Below are positions 9,067 through 19,300 of a stretch of DNA of 64,000 nucleotides, in pieces. The translations under genes were made by a program, and so were the position numbers. Below the pieces are notes generated by a model. It searched no databases and was not told the DNA's origin. It saw only the letters and a list, made by a program, of their open reading frames with translations. The number at the start of each line of letters is the position of its first letter. Position 1 is the stretch's first letter. The stretch comes from Alloalcanivorax profundimaris (GTDB taxonomy: Bacteria; Pseudomonadota; Gammaproteobacteria; Pseudomonadales; Alcanivoracaceae), in NCBI RefSeq assembly GCF_015265435.1, contig NZ_JABJWH010000037.1, forward strand, positions 62,001-126,000, read 5' to 3'.

Positions 9067-10932
9067 ATGCGCAGTCAAAAGGGCGCCTTGATGGTGGTCA
9101 CGCCGCTTTTGATGGTGTTGATCGTAATGCTGGGGGTGATGGCGCTGGATGGCGCCCGATTGATGTCCCTGCAGAAAAAGCTGCAGAGTCAGGCAAATGC
9201 CGCCGCCACTGCGGCGGCCGGTGGCGTGCAAGCTTGCGGTGGGGCGGGGCAGGCGGCGATGCTCAATGCGGCAACCGTCGCGGCCAAAGCACAGGGCTTC
9301 GATGAGGCGGCCTCCAGCATGGCGGTGCGGACCGGGGTCGTGGAAGCAGATGGGGAGAAAGTTCTCTCCTTCAAGCCGGAAGATAATTATCTGCTTACGA
9401 ACGGCGTGTCGGTGCACATCGAGAGGCAAGAGCCGATCAGCCGGCTTTTGCCCGAGAGCGTCTTCGGTACCGTCAACTTGACCGCGGATGCTGCCGCGCG
9501 CAAGGAGGTCTATGCGACTTTCTATACGGAATCCTTTACGGCTCAGTTATCCACCGCCGGTTCGCCGCTGCTAGAGCCCATCTTCCAGTATGTTCTTGGT
9601 GATAATCAGCTGAACTTGCGCGCGCTGTCTCTCGAACAGTTGGCGGCAACGGTGGGGGATCTCGAGGATATCGTCGGCTATATTGCGGAAGAGACCCATT
9701 TGGGGCTGGATGAGGTGCTCGGGTCGGAGGTGCCTGCCTATGTCGTCGTCGGTGCGCTCAAGGCGGTGGATGGGCTGGCCTACGATGCGGCGGGGTTACT
9801 GGATGACATTATCGCCACGCCCGGTATCGATACCAATGTGAAATTGCAGGATGTGGTGGGTGTGCTCGGTGAGAGTGCCGTGGACTCCGGTGCAAGGGTG
9901 CCGTTGCTGGAGGTGGTGTCGTCGCTGATCTTCAATCTTGCCCAACAGCCGCCTTTAAATGGCGTGATTGAGTTGAATCTTGATGGTTTGACCGGCGCCT
10001 TGGGGCTGGACGACAACATCAAGCTGGAGCTGGCCCTGGAGATCGACAACACCCCGAAGCCGGTGGTGGCGCCGGCCCGTATGATGGAGGGTGAGGACGG
10101 TCTTGAGTGGATGGGTACGGTCACGGGGGCCGATATCCGGTTGCGATTGGATATCCTGTTGGATTTGGGAGGCGCGGCGTTTACGCCATTGCGGCTACGC
10201 GTACCCATTGAGCTTTCCACGGGAGCCACTCGTGCCAAGCTGGTCGGCGCCCGTTGTGCGGCGGGAACTCAAAACGAGGTGGGCTTTGATTTTGAGGTGG
10301 AACGCAGTGCCCTGACCCTGAGTACCATGAAGGGCGACGGTTACAATGGTATTGAAGTATTGCTGCTCGGTGCCGAGGAACCACCGGATGATATTTGCTT
10401 TCCCGCGATTGCTGACTGGGCCTGCCCGGTGGAGAGGGAAGGCGTGAACTGGAATTATAAGTACAGCGGGTTGTTGGGGGAGGATTACGGGGACTGCTGT
10501 TACCCGCCGATTGAGGCCTGTGGTCGCGGTCTGCTGGATGTGCAGATCGATTCCTCGCCGGTTACCGGTCGGTCAGTGGTGAGCACGCCTTTGTATTTCG
10601 ACGATTTGCCTCTGAATCAGTTTGACGCGCAGACCAAGGAAGTGCGTGGCGACACCGGTGACGTGCTGGCAAGCAGCGTTAATGGGCTACTGGAAGGCAT
10701 CGAGGTTACTCACGCCAGCTTGGCTTGCTTGCCTTTGGGGGATGCCCTGAATTTCACGCTGGATGTTCTGCGTCCGGCCATCAACGGCGTATTGGAGCCC
10801 CTCTCGCAATACCTGATCGGGCCTTTGCTGCAAACGCTGGGCGTCGATCTGGCCACGGCTCAAGTGCATGTTATCGCCGCGGATCAGCCGGCCGTGGAGC
10901 TACTCGAATACTGCGGCCCGGACGGCTGTTGA
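9067..10932 (+). CDS. TadG-like Flp pilus-assembly protein, copy 2
   Basis: A 621-residue paralogue of the gene before it. The ATG at 9067 is preferred (GAGAGAAG upstream, and MRSQKGAL lines up with MRRQRGVL of copy 1); a GTG at 9019 would add 16 residues. It has the same layout: TM helix at about 8-30, then SQANAAATAAAGGVQACGG, then a large periplasmic region. Both copies share the middle pattern (PLLEVVSSLIFNLAQQ here, PLYDVVISLVLNLAEQQ in copy 1) and a late LQTLGVDL-type segment. Copy 2 is unusual in ending CGPDGC and in a Cys-rich insert at about 440-482. Confidence 0.75.
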   Translation: MRSQKGALMVVTPLLMVLIVMLGVMALDGARLMSLQKKLQSQANAAATAAAGGVQACGGAGQAAMLNAATVAAKAQGFDEAASSMAVRTGVVEADGEKVLSFKPEDNYLLTNGVSVHIERQEPISRLLPESVFGTVNLTADAAARKEVYATFYTESFTAQLSTAGSPLLEPIFQYVLGDNQLNLRALSLEQLAATVGDLEDIVGYIAEETHLGLDEVLGSEVPAYVVVGALKAVDGLAYDAAGLLDDIIATPGIDTNVKLQDVVGVLGESAVDSGARVPLLEVVSSLIFNLAQQPPLNGVIELNLDGLTGALGLDDNIKLELALEIDNTPKPVVAPARMMEGEDGLEWMGTVTGADIRLRLDILLDLGGAAFTPLRLRVPIELSTGATRAKLVGARCAAGTQNEVGFDFEVERSALTLSTMKGDGYNGIEVLLLGAEEPPDDICFPAIADWACPVEREGVNWNYKYSGLLGEDYGDCCYPPIEACGRGLLDVQIDSSPVTGRSVVSTPLYFDDLPLNQFDAQTKEVRGDTGDVLASSVNGLLEGIEVTHASLACLPLGDALNFTLDVLRPAINGVLEPLSQYLIGPLLQTLGVDLATAQVHVIAADQPAVELLEYCGPDGC

Positions 10933-10953
10933 GCCGACCGGGCCGCTTTCGGA

Positions 10954-12156
10954 TCAGGCTCGGGCCGGGGTAACCCGGTAGCCTTTCAGCGTGCGCACGA
11001 AATCCTGCAGGGCGTGGATGCCGGAGGCTTCCGCGTCGCGGCACCATTGCGCCAGGGAGTCGAGCATTTCCGCCGAGCTGTGGCTGGTCTGGCTCCAGAT
11101 TTCCTGCAGGCGCAGGCGGTAATCGTAGATCGTCGCCAGGGTCGAGTTGTGCTCGGTGAGGGTGGTCAGCCGCTTGGTGTGGCGCACCTTGAAGAAGCGC
11201 TGGTCGCGGTGCAGCAGGGCGGCGGCGCGGTTGTAGAGGCCACGGGTGGCGTCGCAGGCGCGGGCCTTTTCCTGCTCGAACACGGGTTTGATCACTTCGC
11301 GGCGGTAGTGGGCCATCACCTGGAAGCGGTGCTGCACCAGGGCGCGCAGGGTGTCCAGGTCCACGGTGTGCTTGTCGCGGGCGACCACCGGCTTGGGCGC
11401 CACCTTTTTCACCTTGGCCAGCCGCAGCACCTCGAAGGTGCGGATCCAGGCCCAGCCCATGTCGAACTCGAAGCGCCGCACGGAGAGCTTGGCGGAGTTC
11501 GGGTAGGTGTGGTGGTTGTTGTGCAGCTCCTCGCCGCCGATCAGGATGCCCCAGGGCAGCACGTTGCGGGAGGCGTCGCTGCATTCGAAGTTGCGGTAGC
11601 CCCAGTAGTGGCCGATGCCGTTGATCACGCCGGCGGCGAACAGGGGAATCCAGATCATCTGCACCGCCCAGACGGTAATGCCGGCGACGCCGAACAGGGC
11701 CAGGTCGATAGCGCCCATGAGGGCGATGCCCAGGAAGCTGTAGCGGCTATAGACGCGGCGTTCGACCCAGTCATCCGGGCAGCCGCCGCCGTACTTGTCC
11801 AGGGTTTGCTGGTTGGCGGCTTCCGCCTGGTAGAGCTCGGCGCCTTCGCCGAGCACCTTGCGGATACCCAGCACTTGAGGGCTGTGCGGGTCTTCCTCGG
11901 TGTCGCAGCGGGCGTGATGCTTGCGGTGGATGGCGGTCCAGGCGCGCGTGTTCTGGCCGGTGGTGAGCCACAGCCAGAATCGGAAAAAGTGCTTCAGGGC
12001 CGGATGCAGCTCCAGGCTGCGGTGGGCTGAATAACGGTGCAGGTAGACGGTCACGCTGACGATGGTCACGTGCGTCATTGCCAGGGTGATCAGCACCAGG
12101 GTCCAGGGGCCGGGTGAGAGCAGGCCGCCGGAAAGGAAATTAAGTACGTCGTTCAT
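10954..12156 (-). CDS. membrane delta-9 fatty-acid (acyl-CoA type) desaturase
   Basis: A 400-residue integral-membrane diiron desaturase that introduces a double bond into saturated acyl chains to adjust membrane fluidity. The three histidine boxes are present: HRYSAHR near residue 41, HRKHH near 76 and HNNHH near 215. Hydrophobic helices lie at about 13-37 and 145-190. The C-terminal 150 residues are charged and helical, longer than in minimal desaturases but usual for the Pseudomonas DesB/DesA-like class. It is convergent with the Tad operon and lies 23 bases downstream of the HyuA gene. Confidence 0.9.
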   Translation of the reverse strand: MNDVLNFLSGGLLSPGPWTLVLITLAMTHVTIVSVTVYLHRYSAHRSLELHPALKHFFRFWLWLTTGQNTRAWTAIHRKHHARCDTEEDPHSPQVLGIRKVLGEGAELYQAEAANQQTLDKYGGGCPDDWVERRVYSRYSFLGIALMGAIDLALFGVAGITVWAVQMIWIPLFAAGVINGIGHYWGYRNFECSDASRNVLPWGILIGGEELHNNHHTYPNSAKLSVRRFEFDMGWAWIRTFEVLRLAKVKKVAPKPVVARDKHTVDLDTLRALVQHRFQVMAHYRREVIKPVFEQEKARACDATRGLYNRAAALLHRDQRFFKVRHTKRLTTLTEHNSTLATIYDYRLRLQEIWSQTSHSSAEMLDSLAQWCRDAEASGIHALQDFVRTLKGYRVTPARA

Positions 12157-12179
12157 GGGAATGCGTATCGTTGTGGTGA

Positions 12180-14144
12180 CTAGCGGGTCATCAGCAGATG
12201 ACCCAGGGAGTGTACCCGAGCCTGCCAGCCCGGTGCCAGATAAACCGTACCGACCGGCTCGAAGATCAGGGCCGGGCCGTCGAGCTGCTGATCCGGTGCC
12301 AGATCCTCTCTACGGTAGACCGGCGCCGGTGCCGACAGTTCCGGCAGGCGGGCGTGCCAGGCCGGCGCGCCGGTGCCGCCGGCCAGGGCCGCCGGGGCCG
12401 GGGAGCGGGCGGCCGCCTGGCAGCGCACGCGCACGTTGACGCGCCGCACCGGCAGGGCCAGCCGGTGGCCATAGCGCTGCTCGTGGAGGGCGTGGAAAGC
12501 GGCCTCGCAGGCCGCCGGGTCGCCTTGCCAGGCCAGCGCCAGGGTGGAGGATTGGCCCTGGTAGCACAGATCCAGGCTCACGGTGGTCTCGATGTCCGTT
12601 TCGGCCACGCCTTCGGCGGCCAGTTCGGCGCGCCCGCGCCGGTCCAGGGCCCGGGCCAGGGCGTCCACGGTGTCCGCGCCGGCCTCCGCCGGCAGGGCCT
12701 GGATCAGCTCTCGTTTGCGCGGCGCGTACACCAGCCCTTCGGCGGACAGCACCCCGGCGCGTACCGGCACCACCGCCTGGCGCATGCCCAGGTTGTCCGC
12801 CAGGGCGCACACATGCAGGCCGCCGGCGCCGCCGAAGCTGGCCAGGGTGAAGTCCGCCGGGTCGAAGCCCTTCTGGATGGAGATCACCCGCAGGGCCTGG
12901 CTCATGTGCTCGTTGGCCAGGTCCAGAATGCCCCGCGCGGCGGCTTCCCGGTCCAGGCCCAGGCGGGTGGCCAGCCGTTCCACCGCCGCCCGGGCGGCGT
13001 CCACGTCCAGGGCCAGGCTGCCGCCCAGGGCGAATTCCGGCTGCAGGCGCCCCAGCACCATGTTGGCGTCGGTGACCGTGGGCTCGGTGCCGCCACGGCC
13101 GTAGCAGGCCGGCCCCGGGTCGGCGCCGGCGGATTGCGGGCCCACGTGGAGCAGGCCGGCCTCGTCCACCCGGGCCAGGGAGCCGCCGCCGGCGCCGATG
13201 GTGTGCATGTCCACCATGGGCACCGCCACCGGGTAGGGGCCGATGCGGCCGTCCCGGGTGAGGCGGATGTCGCCGTCCAGCAGCGCCACGTCCGTGGAGG
13301 TGCCGCCCATGTCGAAGGTCATCAGGTTGTCGCGGCCCAGGTCCCGGCCCAGGCGGCGGGCGGCGCTCAGGCCGCCGGCGGGGCCCGAGAGCAGCAGGTT
13401 CACGGCGCGCCCGGCGGCCTGGTCCGCGGCCACGGTGCCGCCGTTGGACTGCATGATGGTCAGCGGCGAGGGCCGGGTGTGCGCGGACAGGCGGTTCAGG
13501 TAATGGCGGATGCGCGGCGCCAGCCAGGCGTTCAGCCAGGTGGCCAGGCCGCGCTCGTACTCGCCGCGCAGCGGCAGCACCTGGCTGGACAGGCTCACCG
13601 TCAGGCCCGCGTCCTCCAGGGCCCGGCCCAGCCGGGTTTCGTGGTCGTCGTCCAGGTAGCTGAACAGCAAGTTCACCGCCACGGATTCAGGTTTGTGGGT
13701 GCTCACTCTCGACACGAGCTCCTGAATCACGGCGTCGTCCAGCGGTTCCACTTCCTCGCCGCCGGCGCCGAGGCGGGCGGCCAGCCCCTCCACCGGCGTG
13801 TCGCGCAGGGCCGAGGACGTCGCCTTGGGGGTCAGATTGTAGAGTTCCGGGCGGTTCTGGCGGCCGATCAGAGGCACGTCCTCCAGGCCCTGGTTGGTGA
13901 CCATCACGGTACGCGCGCCTTTGCCTTCCAGGGCGGCGTTGGTGGCCACGGTGGTGCCGTGCACGATCACCAGCTCGCCGGCGCCCAGGCGCTCTTCCAG
14001 CCCCAGCTCGCGGATGCCCTGGAGAATCGCCTCCTCCGGCGCCGCCGGCGTGGACAGGACCTTGTGAATGCGCGGTTCGCCTTCGCCGAGCAGCACGAAA
14101 TCCGTGAAGGTGCCGCCCGTATCCACGCCCAGCCAGTACGCCAT
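12180..14144 (-). CDS. hydantoinase/oxoprolinase A-type ATP-dependent amidase (HyuA)
   Basis: A 654-residue protein of the HyuA/5-oxoprolinase N-terminal family, which opens cyclic amides (hydantoins, 5-oxoproline) or carboxylates ketones with ATP. It begins at the ATG at 14144 (ACGGAG five bases upstream); the open frame extends 8 codons further. The N-terminal phosphate-binding motif GVDTGGTFTDFV is at residues 5-16. A second nucleotide-binding region has LMTFDMGGTSTDVALLDGD, and GPACYGRGGTEPTVTDAN follows. No HyuB subunit gene is present nearby, so the substrate is unknown. Confidence 0.8.
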   Translation of the reverse strand: MAYWLGVDTGGTFTDFVLLGEGEPRIHKVLSTPAAPEEAILQGIRELGLEERLGAGELVIVHGTTVATNAALEGKGARTVMVTNQGLEDVPLIGRQNRPELYNLTPKATSSALRDTPVEGLAARLGAGGEEVEPLDDAVIQELVSRVSTHKPESVAVNLLFSYLDDDHETRLGRALEDAGLTVSLSSQVLPLRGEYERGLATWLNAWLAPRIRHYLNRLSAHTRPSPLTIMQSNGGTVAADQAAGRAVNLLLSGPAGGLSAARRLGRDLGRDNLMTFDMGGTSTDVALLDGDIRLTRDGRIGPYPVAVPMVDMHTIGAGGGSLARVDEAGLLHVGPQSAGADPGPACYGRGGTEPTVTDANMVLGRLQPEFALGGSLALDVDAARAAVERLATRLGLDREAAARGILDLANEHMSQALRVISIQKGFDPADFTLASFGGAGGLHVCALADNLGMRQAVVPVRAGVLSAEGLVYAPRKRELIQALPAEAGADTVDALARALDRRGRAELAAEGVAETDIETTVSLDLCYQGQSSTLALAWQGDPAACEAAFHALHEQRYGHRLALPVRRVNVRVRCQAAARSPAPAALAGGTGAPAWHARLPELSAPAPVYRREDLAPDQQLDGPALIFEPVGTVYLAPGWQARVHSLGHLLMTR

Positions 14145-14252
14145 GGTGTCTCCGTGTTCCGTGTCCACTACAATGCGAGGCCCATGTTAATGTCCCGGGC
14201 GGGTGGGTGCACTGGCCCCGGCCCCGGATTCCCCTGCCAGAATTGACCGACT

Positions 14253-15062
14253 ATGCCCGAACTACCCGAAGTGGAAACCACCCGGCGCGGCATTGAGCCC
14301 CACGTGGCCGGCCGCGTGCTCACCGCCGTCACCGTGCGCGAGCCGCGCCTGCGCTGGCCGGTGGACGCCCGCGTGGGCGAGCTGCGCGACCGGCCCATCC
14401 GCGCCCTGCGGCGGCGCGCCAAGTACCTGCTTATTGACCTGGGCGACCTGGAGCTGGGGATCCATCTGGGTATGTCCGGCACCCTGCGGGTGGTGGAGGC
14501 GGACACGCCGCTGCGCAAGCACGACCACGTGGACCTGCACCTGGACTCCGGCCGGCTGCTGCGCTTCAACGATCCGCGCCGCTTCGGCGCCCTGCTCTAT
14601 CTGGCGGAGGGGCTGACCCATCCGCTGCTGGCCAATCTCGGGCCGGAGCCCCTGGACGAGGCGTTCGGCGGCGACTGGCTGTACCAGCGCAGCCGGGGGC
14701 GGCGGGTGTCGGTGAAGAGCTTCATCATGGACAACGCCACCGTGGTCGGGGTGGGCAACATCTATGCCCAGGAAAGCCTGTTCCTGGCCGGCATTCATCC
14801 GTCGCGCCCCGCCGGGCGCATCAGCCGGGCCCGTTACGAGCGCCTGGCCCTGTCGATCCGCGCCGTGCTGGCCAAGGCCATCGAGGCCGGCGGCACCACC
14901 CTGCGGGATTTCACCCGCGCCGACGGTCAGCCCGGCTACTTCGCCCAGCAGTTGCTGGTCTACGGCCGCGCCGGCCAGCCCTGCCCCCAGTGTGGGGCGC
15001 CGCTGCGCAGTGCCCGTCATGGCCAGCGGAGCACGGTATTTTGCGCGGCCTGCCAGCGCTGA
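14253..15062 (+). CDS. mutM: formamidopyrimidine-DNA glycosylase (Fpg/MutM)
   Basis: A base-excision repair enzyme that removes 8-oxoguanine and formamidopyrimidines and cleaves the abasic site. It is 269 residues, the normal length. The catalytic N-terminus is PELPEVE, with Pro2 as nucleophile after Met removal and Glu3. The conserved LRRRAKYLL carries the catalytic lysine. The C-terminal zinc finger CPQC-GAP...CAACQR has four cysteines. It is divergent from the HyuA gene, with about 108 bases between the starts. Confidence 0.97.
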   Translation: MPELPEVETTRRGIEPHVAGRVLTAVTVREPRLRWPVDARVGELRDRPIRALRRRAKYLLIDLGDLELGIHLGMSGTLRVVEADTPLRKHDHVDLHLDSGRLLRFNDPRRFGALLYLAEGLTHPLLANLGPEPLDEAFGGDWLYQRSRGRRVSVKSFIMDNATVVGVGNIYAQESLFLAGIHPSRPAGRISRARYERLALSIRAVLAKAIEAGGTTLRDFTRADGQPGYFAQQLLVYGRAGQPCPQCGAPLRSARHGQRSTVFCAACQR

Positions 15063-15118
15063 GTGGCCGCCAGCGGCCATATTGCCGGGCTCATAACAAA
15101 GCTGTAGATTGTGATGTG

Positions 15119-15152
15119 ATTGTCGGAAGAAGAATTACTTAGGAACGACAAT
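15119..15152. promoter_or_regulatory. inverted repeat upstream of the exported-protein pair
   Basis: ATTGTCG at 15119-15125 is repeated inverted as CGACAAT at 15146-15152, with a 20-base spacer. It lies in an AT-rich stretch between mutM and the gene at 15236, just before TATTAC/TACATT-like -10 candidates. It could be a regulator site for the two downstream genes. There is no match to an operator I know. Confidence 0.3.
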
Positions 15153-15235
15153 AGCAGTATTACATTAACAAGCTCCCGGTGGACGCCCTGGGCGTGCCGG
15201 AGCACATCGACGATTCAAAGCAAGAGGGAACCACC

Positions 15236-15601
15236 ATGAAGCGAGCCCTGCGCCTGGTCGCGGCCACCGCTCTCGCCTCGACGCTTTCGCTTGCCGGTCC
15301 CGCCCAGGCTCGCGACATGGAGCTGGACGGCGCCCGTCCGTCCGCGCTGGCCATGTTCGGCGACGCCCTGATCGTGCGGCCGATCATGACCGTGGGCACC
15401 GTTGGGGGCATCGCCGTCTACGCGGTCACCCTGCCGTTCAGTCTGATCGGCGGCAACCCGCAGGAAGCGGCGGACACCCTGGTGAAGACGCCGGCGGCCA
15501 CCGCCTTCGCGCGCTGCCTGGGCTGCACGCCCCGTCAGCACGAGCGTCTGCAGGCGGACAAGCGGGTAGCGGAAGCGAATCGCGCCAAGGAAGAGGACTG
15601 A
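15236..15601 (+). CDS. small exported protein of unknown function
   Basis: A 121-residue protein. The start is placed at the ATG at 15236 because AGAGGGA precedes it and it opens a signal peptide (about residues 1-23, ending AQA); the frame runs 19 codons upstream without a ribosome site. The mature part holds one hydrophobic stretch (IMTVGTVGGIAVYAVTLPFS) and a Cys pair, CLGC, near residue 97. The C-terminus is charged. It lies next to mutM, 7 bases ahead of a beta-barrel gene. I do not recognise a functional family, but an envelope role is likely. Confidence 0.7.
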   Translation: MKRALRLVAATALASTLSLAGPAQARDMELDGARPSALAMFGDALIVRPIMTVGTVGGIAVYAVTLPFSLIGGNPQEAADTLVKTPAATAFARCLGCTPRQHERLQADKRVAEANRAKEED

Positions 15602-15608
15602 CACCACA

Positions 15609-16166
15609 ATGAAAGCCAACATCGCCGCCCTGGCCGTTCCGTTGATCGGCCTGGGCCTGCTGTCGTCCGTGCACGCGGACGAGCACTCTCCCGCCTATCT
15701 GTCCCTGGGTTACGGCCACCACGAACAGGACGACCGCTTCTTCGGGGACGACCGTTTCGAAACCGGTGAGCTGATTGGCAAGCTCGGTGGCCGGGTGAAC
15801 AACTGGTTCGGCGTGGAAATGCGCGCCGGCACCACGATCAACAAGAACGAGGAAGACCTGCGCGGTTTGCCCGGCGTCAAAGGCGAGTACGCCATCGAGT
15901 ATTTCTACGGCCTTTACGCCAAGCTCAGCTGGGCCAACCGCACCGCCTTCACGCCCTACCTGCTGGGCGGTTACACGGAAGGCAAGGAGAAGCTGGATAC
16001 CGACCTCGGCGAGGAGGATCAGAAATTCTACGATTCCTCCTACGGGGCCGGCGTGGACATGGACGTTAACGAGCGGGTCGGGCTGAACGTGGAATACATG
16101 TTCTACTACGATAAGGACAACGTGACCCTCAAGGGCCCCGCCGCCTCGGTCTACTGGAAGTTCTGA
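15609..16166 (+). CDS. outer-membrane beta-barrel protein (OmpW/OprF-barrel like)
   Basis: A 185-residue protein with a signal peptide cleaved after VHA (residue 23) and alternating hydrophobic strands: AYLSLGYGH, TAFTPYLLGGYT, RVGLNVEYMFYY. It ends in the terminal Phe signature SVYWKF needed for BAM-mediated insertion. Its size fits an eight-stranded small barrel. It probably shares a transcript with the preceding exported protein and is followed by a strong terminator. The function is not known. Confidence 0.75.
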   Translation: MKANIAALAVPLIGLGLLSSVHADEHSPAYLSLGYGHHEQDDRFFGDDRFETGELIGKLGGRVNNWFGVEMRAGTTINKNEEDLRGLPGVKGEYAIEYFYGLYAKLSWANRTAFTPYLLGGYTEGKEKLDTDLGEEDQKFYDSSYGAGVDMDVNERVGLNVEYMFYYDKDNVTLKGPAASVYWKF

Positions 16167-16192
16167 GCCGGCGCTTCAAACCGCCCGGACAC

Positions 16193-16223
16193 AAAAAAGC
16201 CCCGCCACGTAGCGGGGCTTTTT
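16193..16223 (+). terminator. intrinsic terminator after the beta-barrel gene
   Basis: GCCCCGC and GCGGGGC form a GC-rich stem with a short loop, preceded by A6 and followed by T5, so it can work in both directions. It ends the 15236-16166 unit on the plus strand. It is less likely to serve the RND operon on the minus strand because a repeat pair separates them. Confidence 0.85.
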
Positions 16224-16229
16224 CATTAT

Positions 16230-16317
16230 GTAGGAGCGGCTTCAGCCGCGATACCCACGTTTGCGACCCACGTTTGCGTCTCCATCAAGGCCGAATCGCG
16301 GCTGAAGCCGCTCCTAC
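16230..16317. repeat. REP-like inverted pair (BIME-type), copies 1-2
   Basis: Two copies of a 23-base element beginning GTAGGAGCGG face each other (16230-16252 forward, 16295-16317 reverse). Each contains the mini-hairpin GCGGC-TTCA-GCCGC. Between them a 13-base direct repeat ACCCACGTTTGCG occurs twice in tandem (16253-16278). The pair sits between convergent genes, as REP/BIME elements of Pseudomonas do. No REP-associated transposase is in the window. Confidence 0.85.
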
Positions 16318-16355
16318 AGCGAGGGCGGTGCCCAGCGGGGGCACCGCCCTCGCCG

Positions 16356-19300
16356 TCAGGCGGCGGCGTGGTCGCTGTCGTCGTGGCCTTCGTCGCGGCC
16401 CAGCAGCATGTACATGGCCGGCACCACGAACAGGGTGAACAAAGTGCCGATGGTCATGCCCGCGGCCACCACCAGGCCGATGGCGAAGCGCGCCCCGCCG
16501 CCGGGGCCGGCGGCGATCAGCAGGGGCACCATGGCCAGCACCAGGGCGGCGGTGGTCATCAGAACCGGCCGCAGCCGCACGGAGGCGGCGTGCTCGATGG
16601 CCTGGCGCTTGCTCATGCCCTCGTCCTGCATCTTGTTGGCGAACTCCACGATCAGGATCCCGTGTTTCGAGATCACCCCGATCAGGGTCACCAGGCCCAC
16701 CTGGGTGTAGATGTTCAGGGTGGTCAGGCCCAGGCTCACGAAGATCATGGCGCCGCACACGGACATGGGCACCGTGATCAGCATGATGATCGGGTCCCGC
16801 CAGGATTCGAACTGGGCGGCCAGCACCAGGTAGATCACGATCAGCGCGAAGAAGAAGGTGATGATCAGGTCGCTGCCTTCGTTCTTGAACTGCCGGGACT
16901 GGCCGGAGTAATCCACCGAGTAGCCGGGCGGCAGCACCTGGTCGGCGGCGTTTTCCAGCACGCCCAGGGCTTCGCCCAGGGTCACGCCGGGCCGCTGCAC
17001 CCCGGAGATGGTCACCGCGTTGAGCTGCTGGAAGCGCTTCAGCTGCTGGGGCTGCACGGTTTCCTCCAGGCTCACCACCGTGGCCAGGGGCACCAGCTCA
17101 CCGGTGCCGGTGCGCACGTAGAACTGCTTGAGCTGCTCCGGCGTCAGCCGATCGGAGCGCTGCACCTGGGGAATCACCTTGTAGGAGCGGTTCTCCAGGG
17201 AGAAGCGGTTGGCGTAGCCGCCGGCCAGCATGGCGCCCATTTCCAGGGCCAGCTGCTGCATGGTGATGCCCAGGGTGGCCGCTTTTTCCCGGTCGATGAC
17301 GATGTTGTAGCGGGGCTTGTCGATCTTCAGGTCGGTGTCCATGAAGATGAACTTGTTGCTGGCCCGCGCCTTGTCCAGCACCTCGTTGGCGAACTCCTGC
17401 AGGTTCTGGGTCGGCTCGGTGGTGCCGATCACGAACTCCACCGGCAGCATGCCGCCGGCGGTGGGCAGGGACGGCGGCACGAAGGTGGCCACCTGCAGCC
17501 CGGCGATTTGGTTCACCTTCTGGGTCAGTTCGTTGTTCACCTCGTCGGTGGTCAGGTCCCGCTCGTTCCAGCTGTCCAGCACGAAGCCGGTGAGCGCGGT
17601 GTTGGAGGCGGTGGTGGAGCCGCCGCCGCCGATGCCGTTGAGCAGGAACACATTGTCGATGGCCGGAATGGTGTCGGCGATCTTGTTGAACTCCTGGGTG
17701 AAGGGTTCCAGGTAATCCAGGGTCACGTACGGGTCCGCGGTGGAGGACGCCAGCACGAAGCCCTGGTCTTCCTTGGGTTCCAGCTCGCTGGGCGAGGTCA
17801 CGAACAGGAAGTAACAGGACACCAGGATCACCACGCCGAACACATAGACCACCGGGCGGTCGTTGAGGGCGCCATGCAGCCGGCGTTCGTAGCCTTTTTC
17901 CAGTTTCTCGAAACGGCGGTTGAGCCATCTTTCGAAGCGGTGACCTTCCCGGTTGGGGTCGTGGGCCTTGAGGATCTTGGCGCACATCATCGGCGACAGG
18001 GTCAACGCCACCACGCCGGAGAGCAGCACGGCGCCGGCCAGGGAGAAGGCGAACTCCACGAACAGGGTGCCGGTGAGGCCGCCCATGAAGCCGATGGGCA
18101 GATACACCGCCACCAGGGTGGTGGTCATCGCCACCACCGGCCAGGCCAGTTCCCGGGCCCCCTTGATGGCGGCGTCGAAGGTCGACAGCCCCTCCTCCAC
18201 GTGTCGGTGCACGTTCTCCAGCACGATGATGGCGTCGTCCACCACGATGCCGATGGCCAGCACCATGGCCAGCAGGGTCAGCAGGTTGATGGAGAAACCC
18301 ATCAGCAGCATCAGGAACAGGGCGCCGACCATGGACAAGGGCACGGCGATGGCCGGGATCAGCACCGAACGCAGGGAGCCCAGGAACAGATAGATCACCA
18401 GGATCACGATCAGCACCGCCTCGATCAGGGTCTTCACCACCTCGTCGATGGAATCCTGAATGTAGTCGGTGCCGTCGTAGGGAATGTCGCCCTGCATGCC
18501 CTCGGGCAGCTGCGGGAAGATCTGGTTTTCCAGTACCTGGCGCACCTCGGCGATGACGTCCAGGGCGTTGGCGTCGGTGCCCACCTCGATGCCCATGAAG
18601 GTGGCCTGGCGACCGTTGAAGGTCACCGAGGACTGATAGGACTCCGAGCCCAGCTCCACGTCCGCCACGTCGCCCAGGCGCACGATGGCGTTGTCCTCGG
18701 CGCGGATGATCAGCCGCTCGAACTCCTCGGCGGAATTCAGGTCGGTGCCCGCCTTCAGGTCCAGGGCCACGTTGGTGCCCTTGGTGCTGCCCACGGCGGC
18801 CAGTACGTTGTTCTGCTGCAGCGCGCCGTACACGTCCGAGGGCGTGATGCCCAGGGCCGCCATGCGCTGCGGCTTGAGCCAGGCGCGCATGGCGAAGGTG
18901 CGGTCGCCGAGAATGCGCGCGCGCTGCACGCCGGAGATGGTGGCCAGCTTGGGCTGCACCTCGCGCACCAGATAGTCGGTGATCTGGTTGTTGTCGAGAA
19001 TCTCCGAGGAAAACGACAGGTACATGGAGGCGATGCTCTCGCCCACCGCCAGCTCCACCGTGGGGTCCTCGGACTCCTCCGGCAGCTCGCTGCGCATCTT
19101 GTTGACCTTGGCCACGATCTGCGTGAGCGCTTCGTTGGGGTCCTCGCCCAGGCGGATGTAGGCCTGGATCGAGGAGGCGCCCTGCAGGGACGTGGACACC
19201 AGGTAGTCGATGCCCTCGGCGGAGGCGATTTCCTGCTCCAGGGGGGTGGTGATGAAACCCTGGATCAGGTCCGCGTCGGCGCCGGTGTACACCGTGGTCA

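Noticed and set aside
16230-16317. CRISPR-like repeat array
   Set aside because: Repeats are inverted pairs with a short hairpin, not regularly spaced direct repeats with unique spacers.
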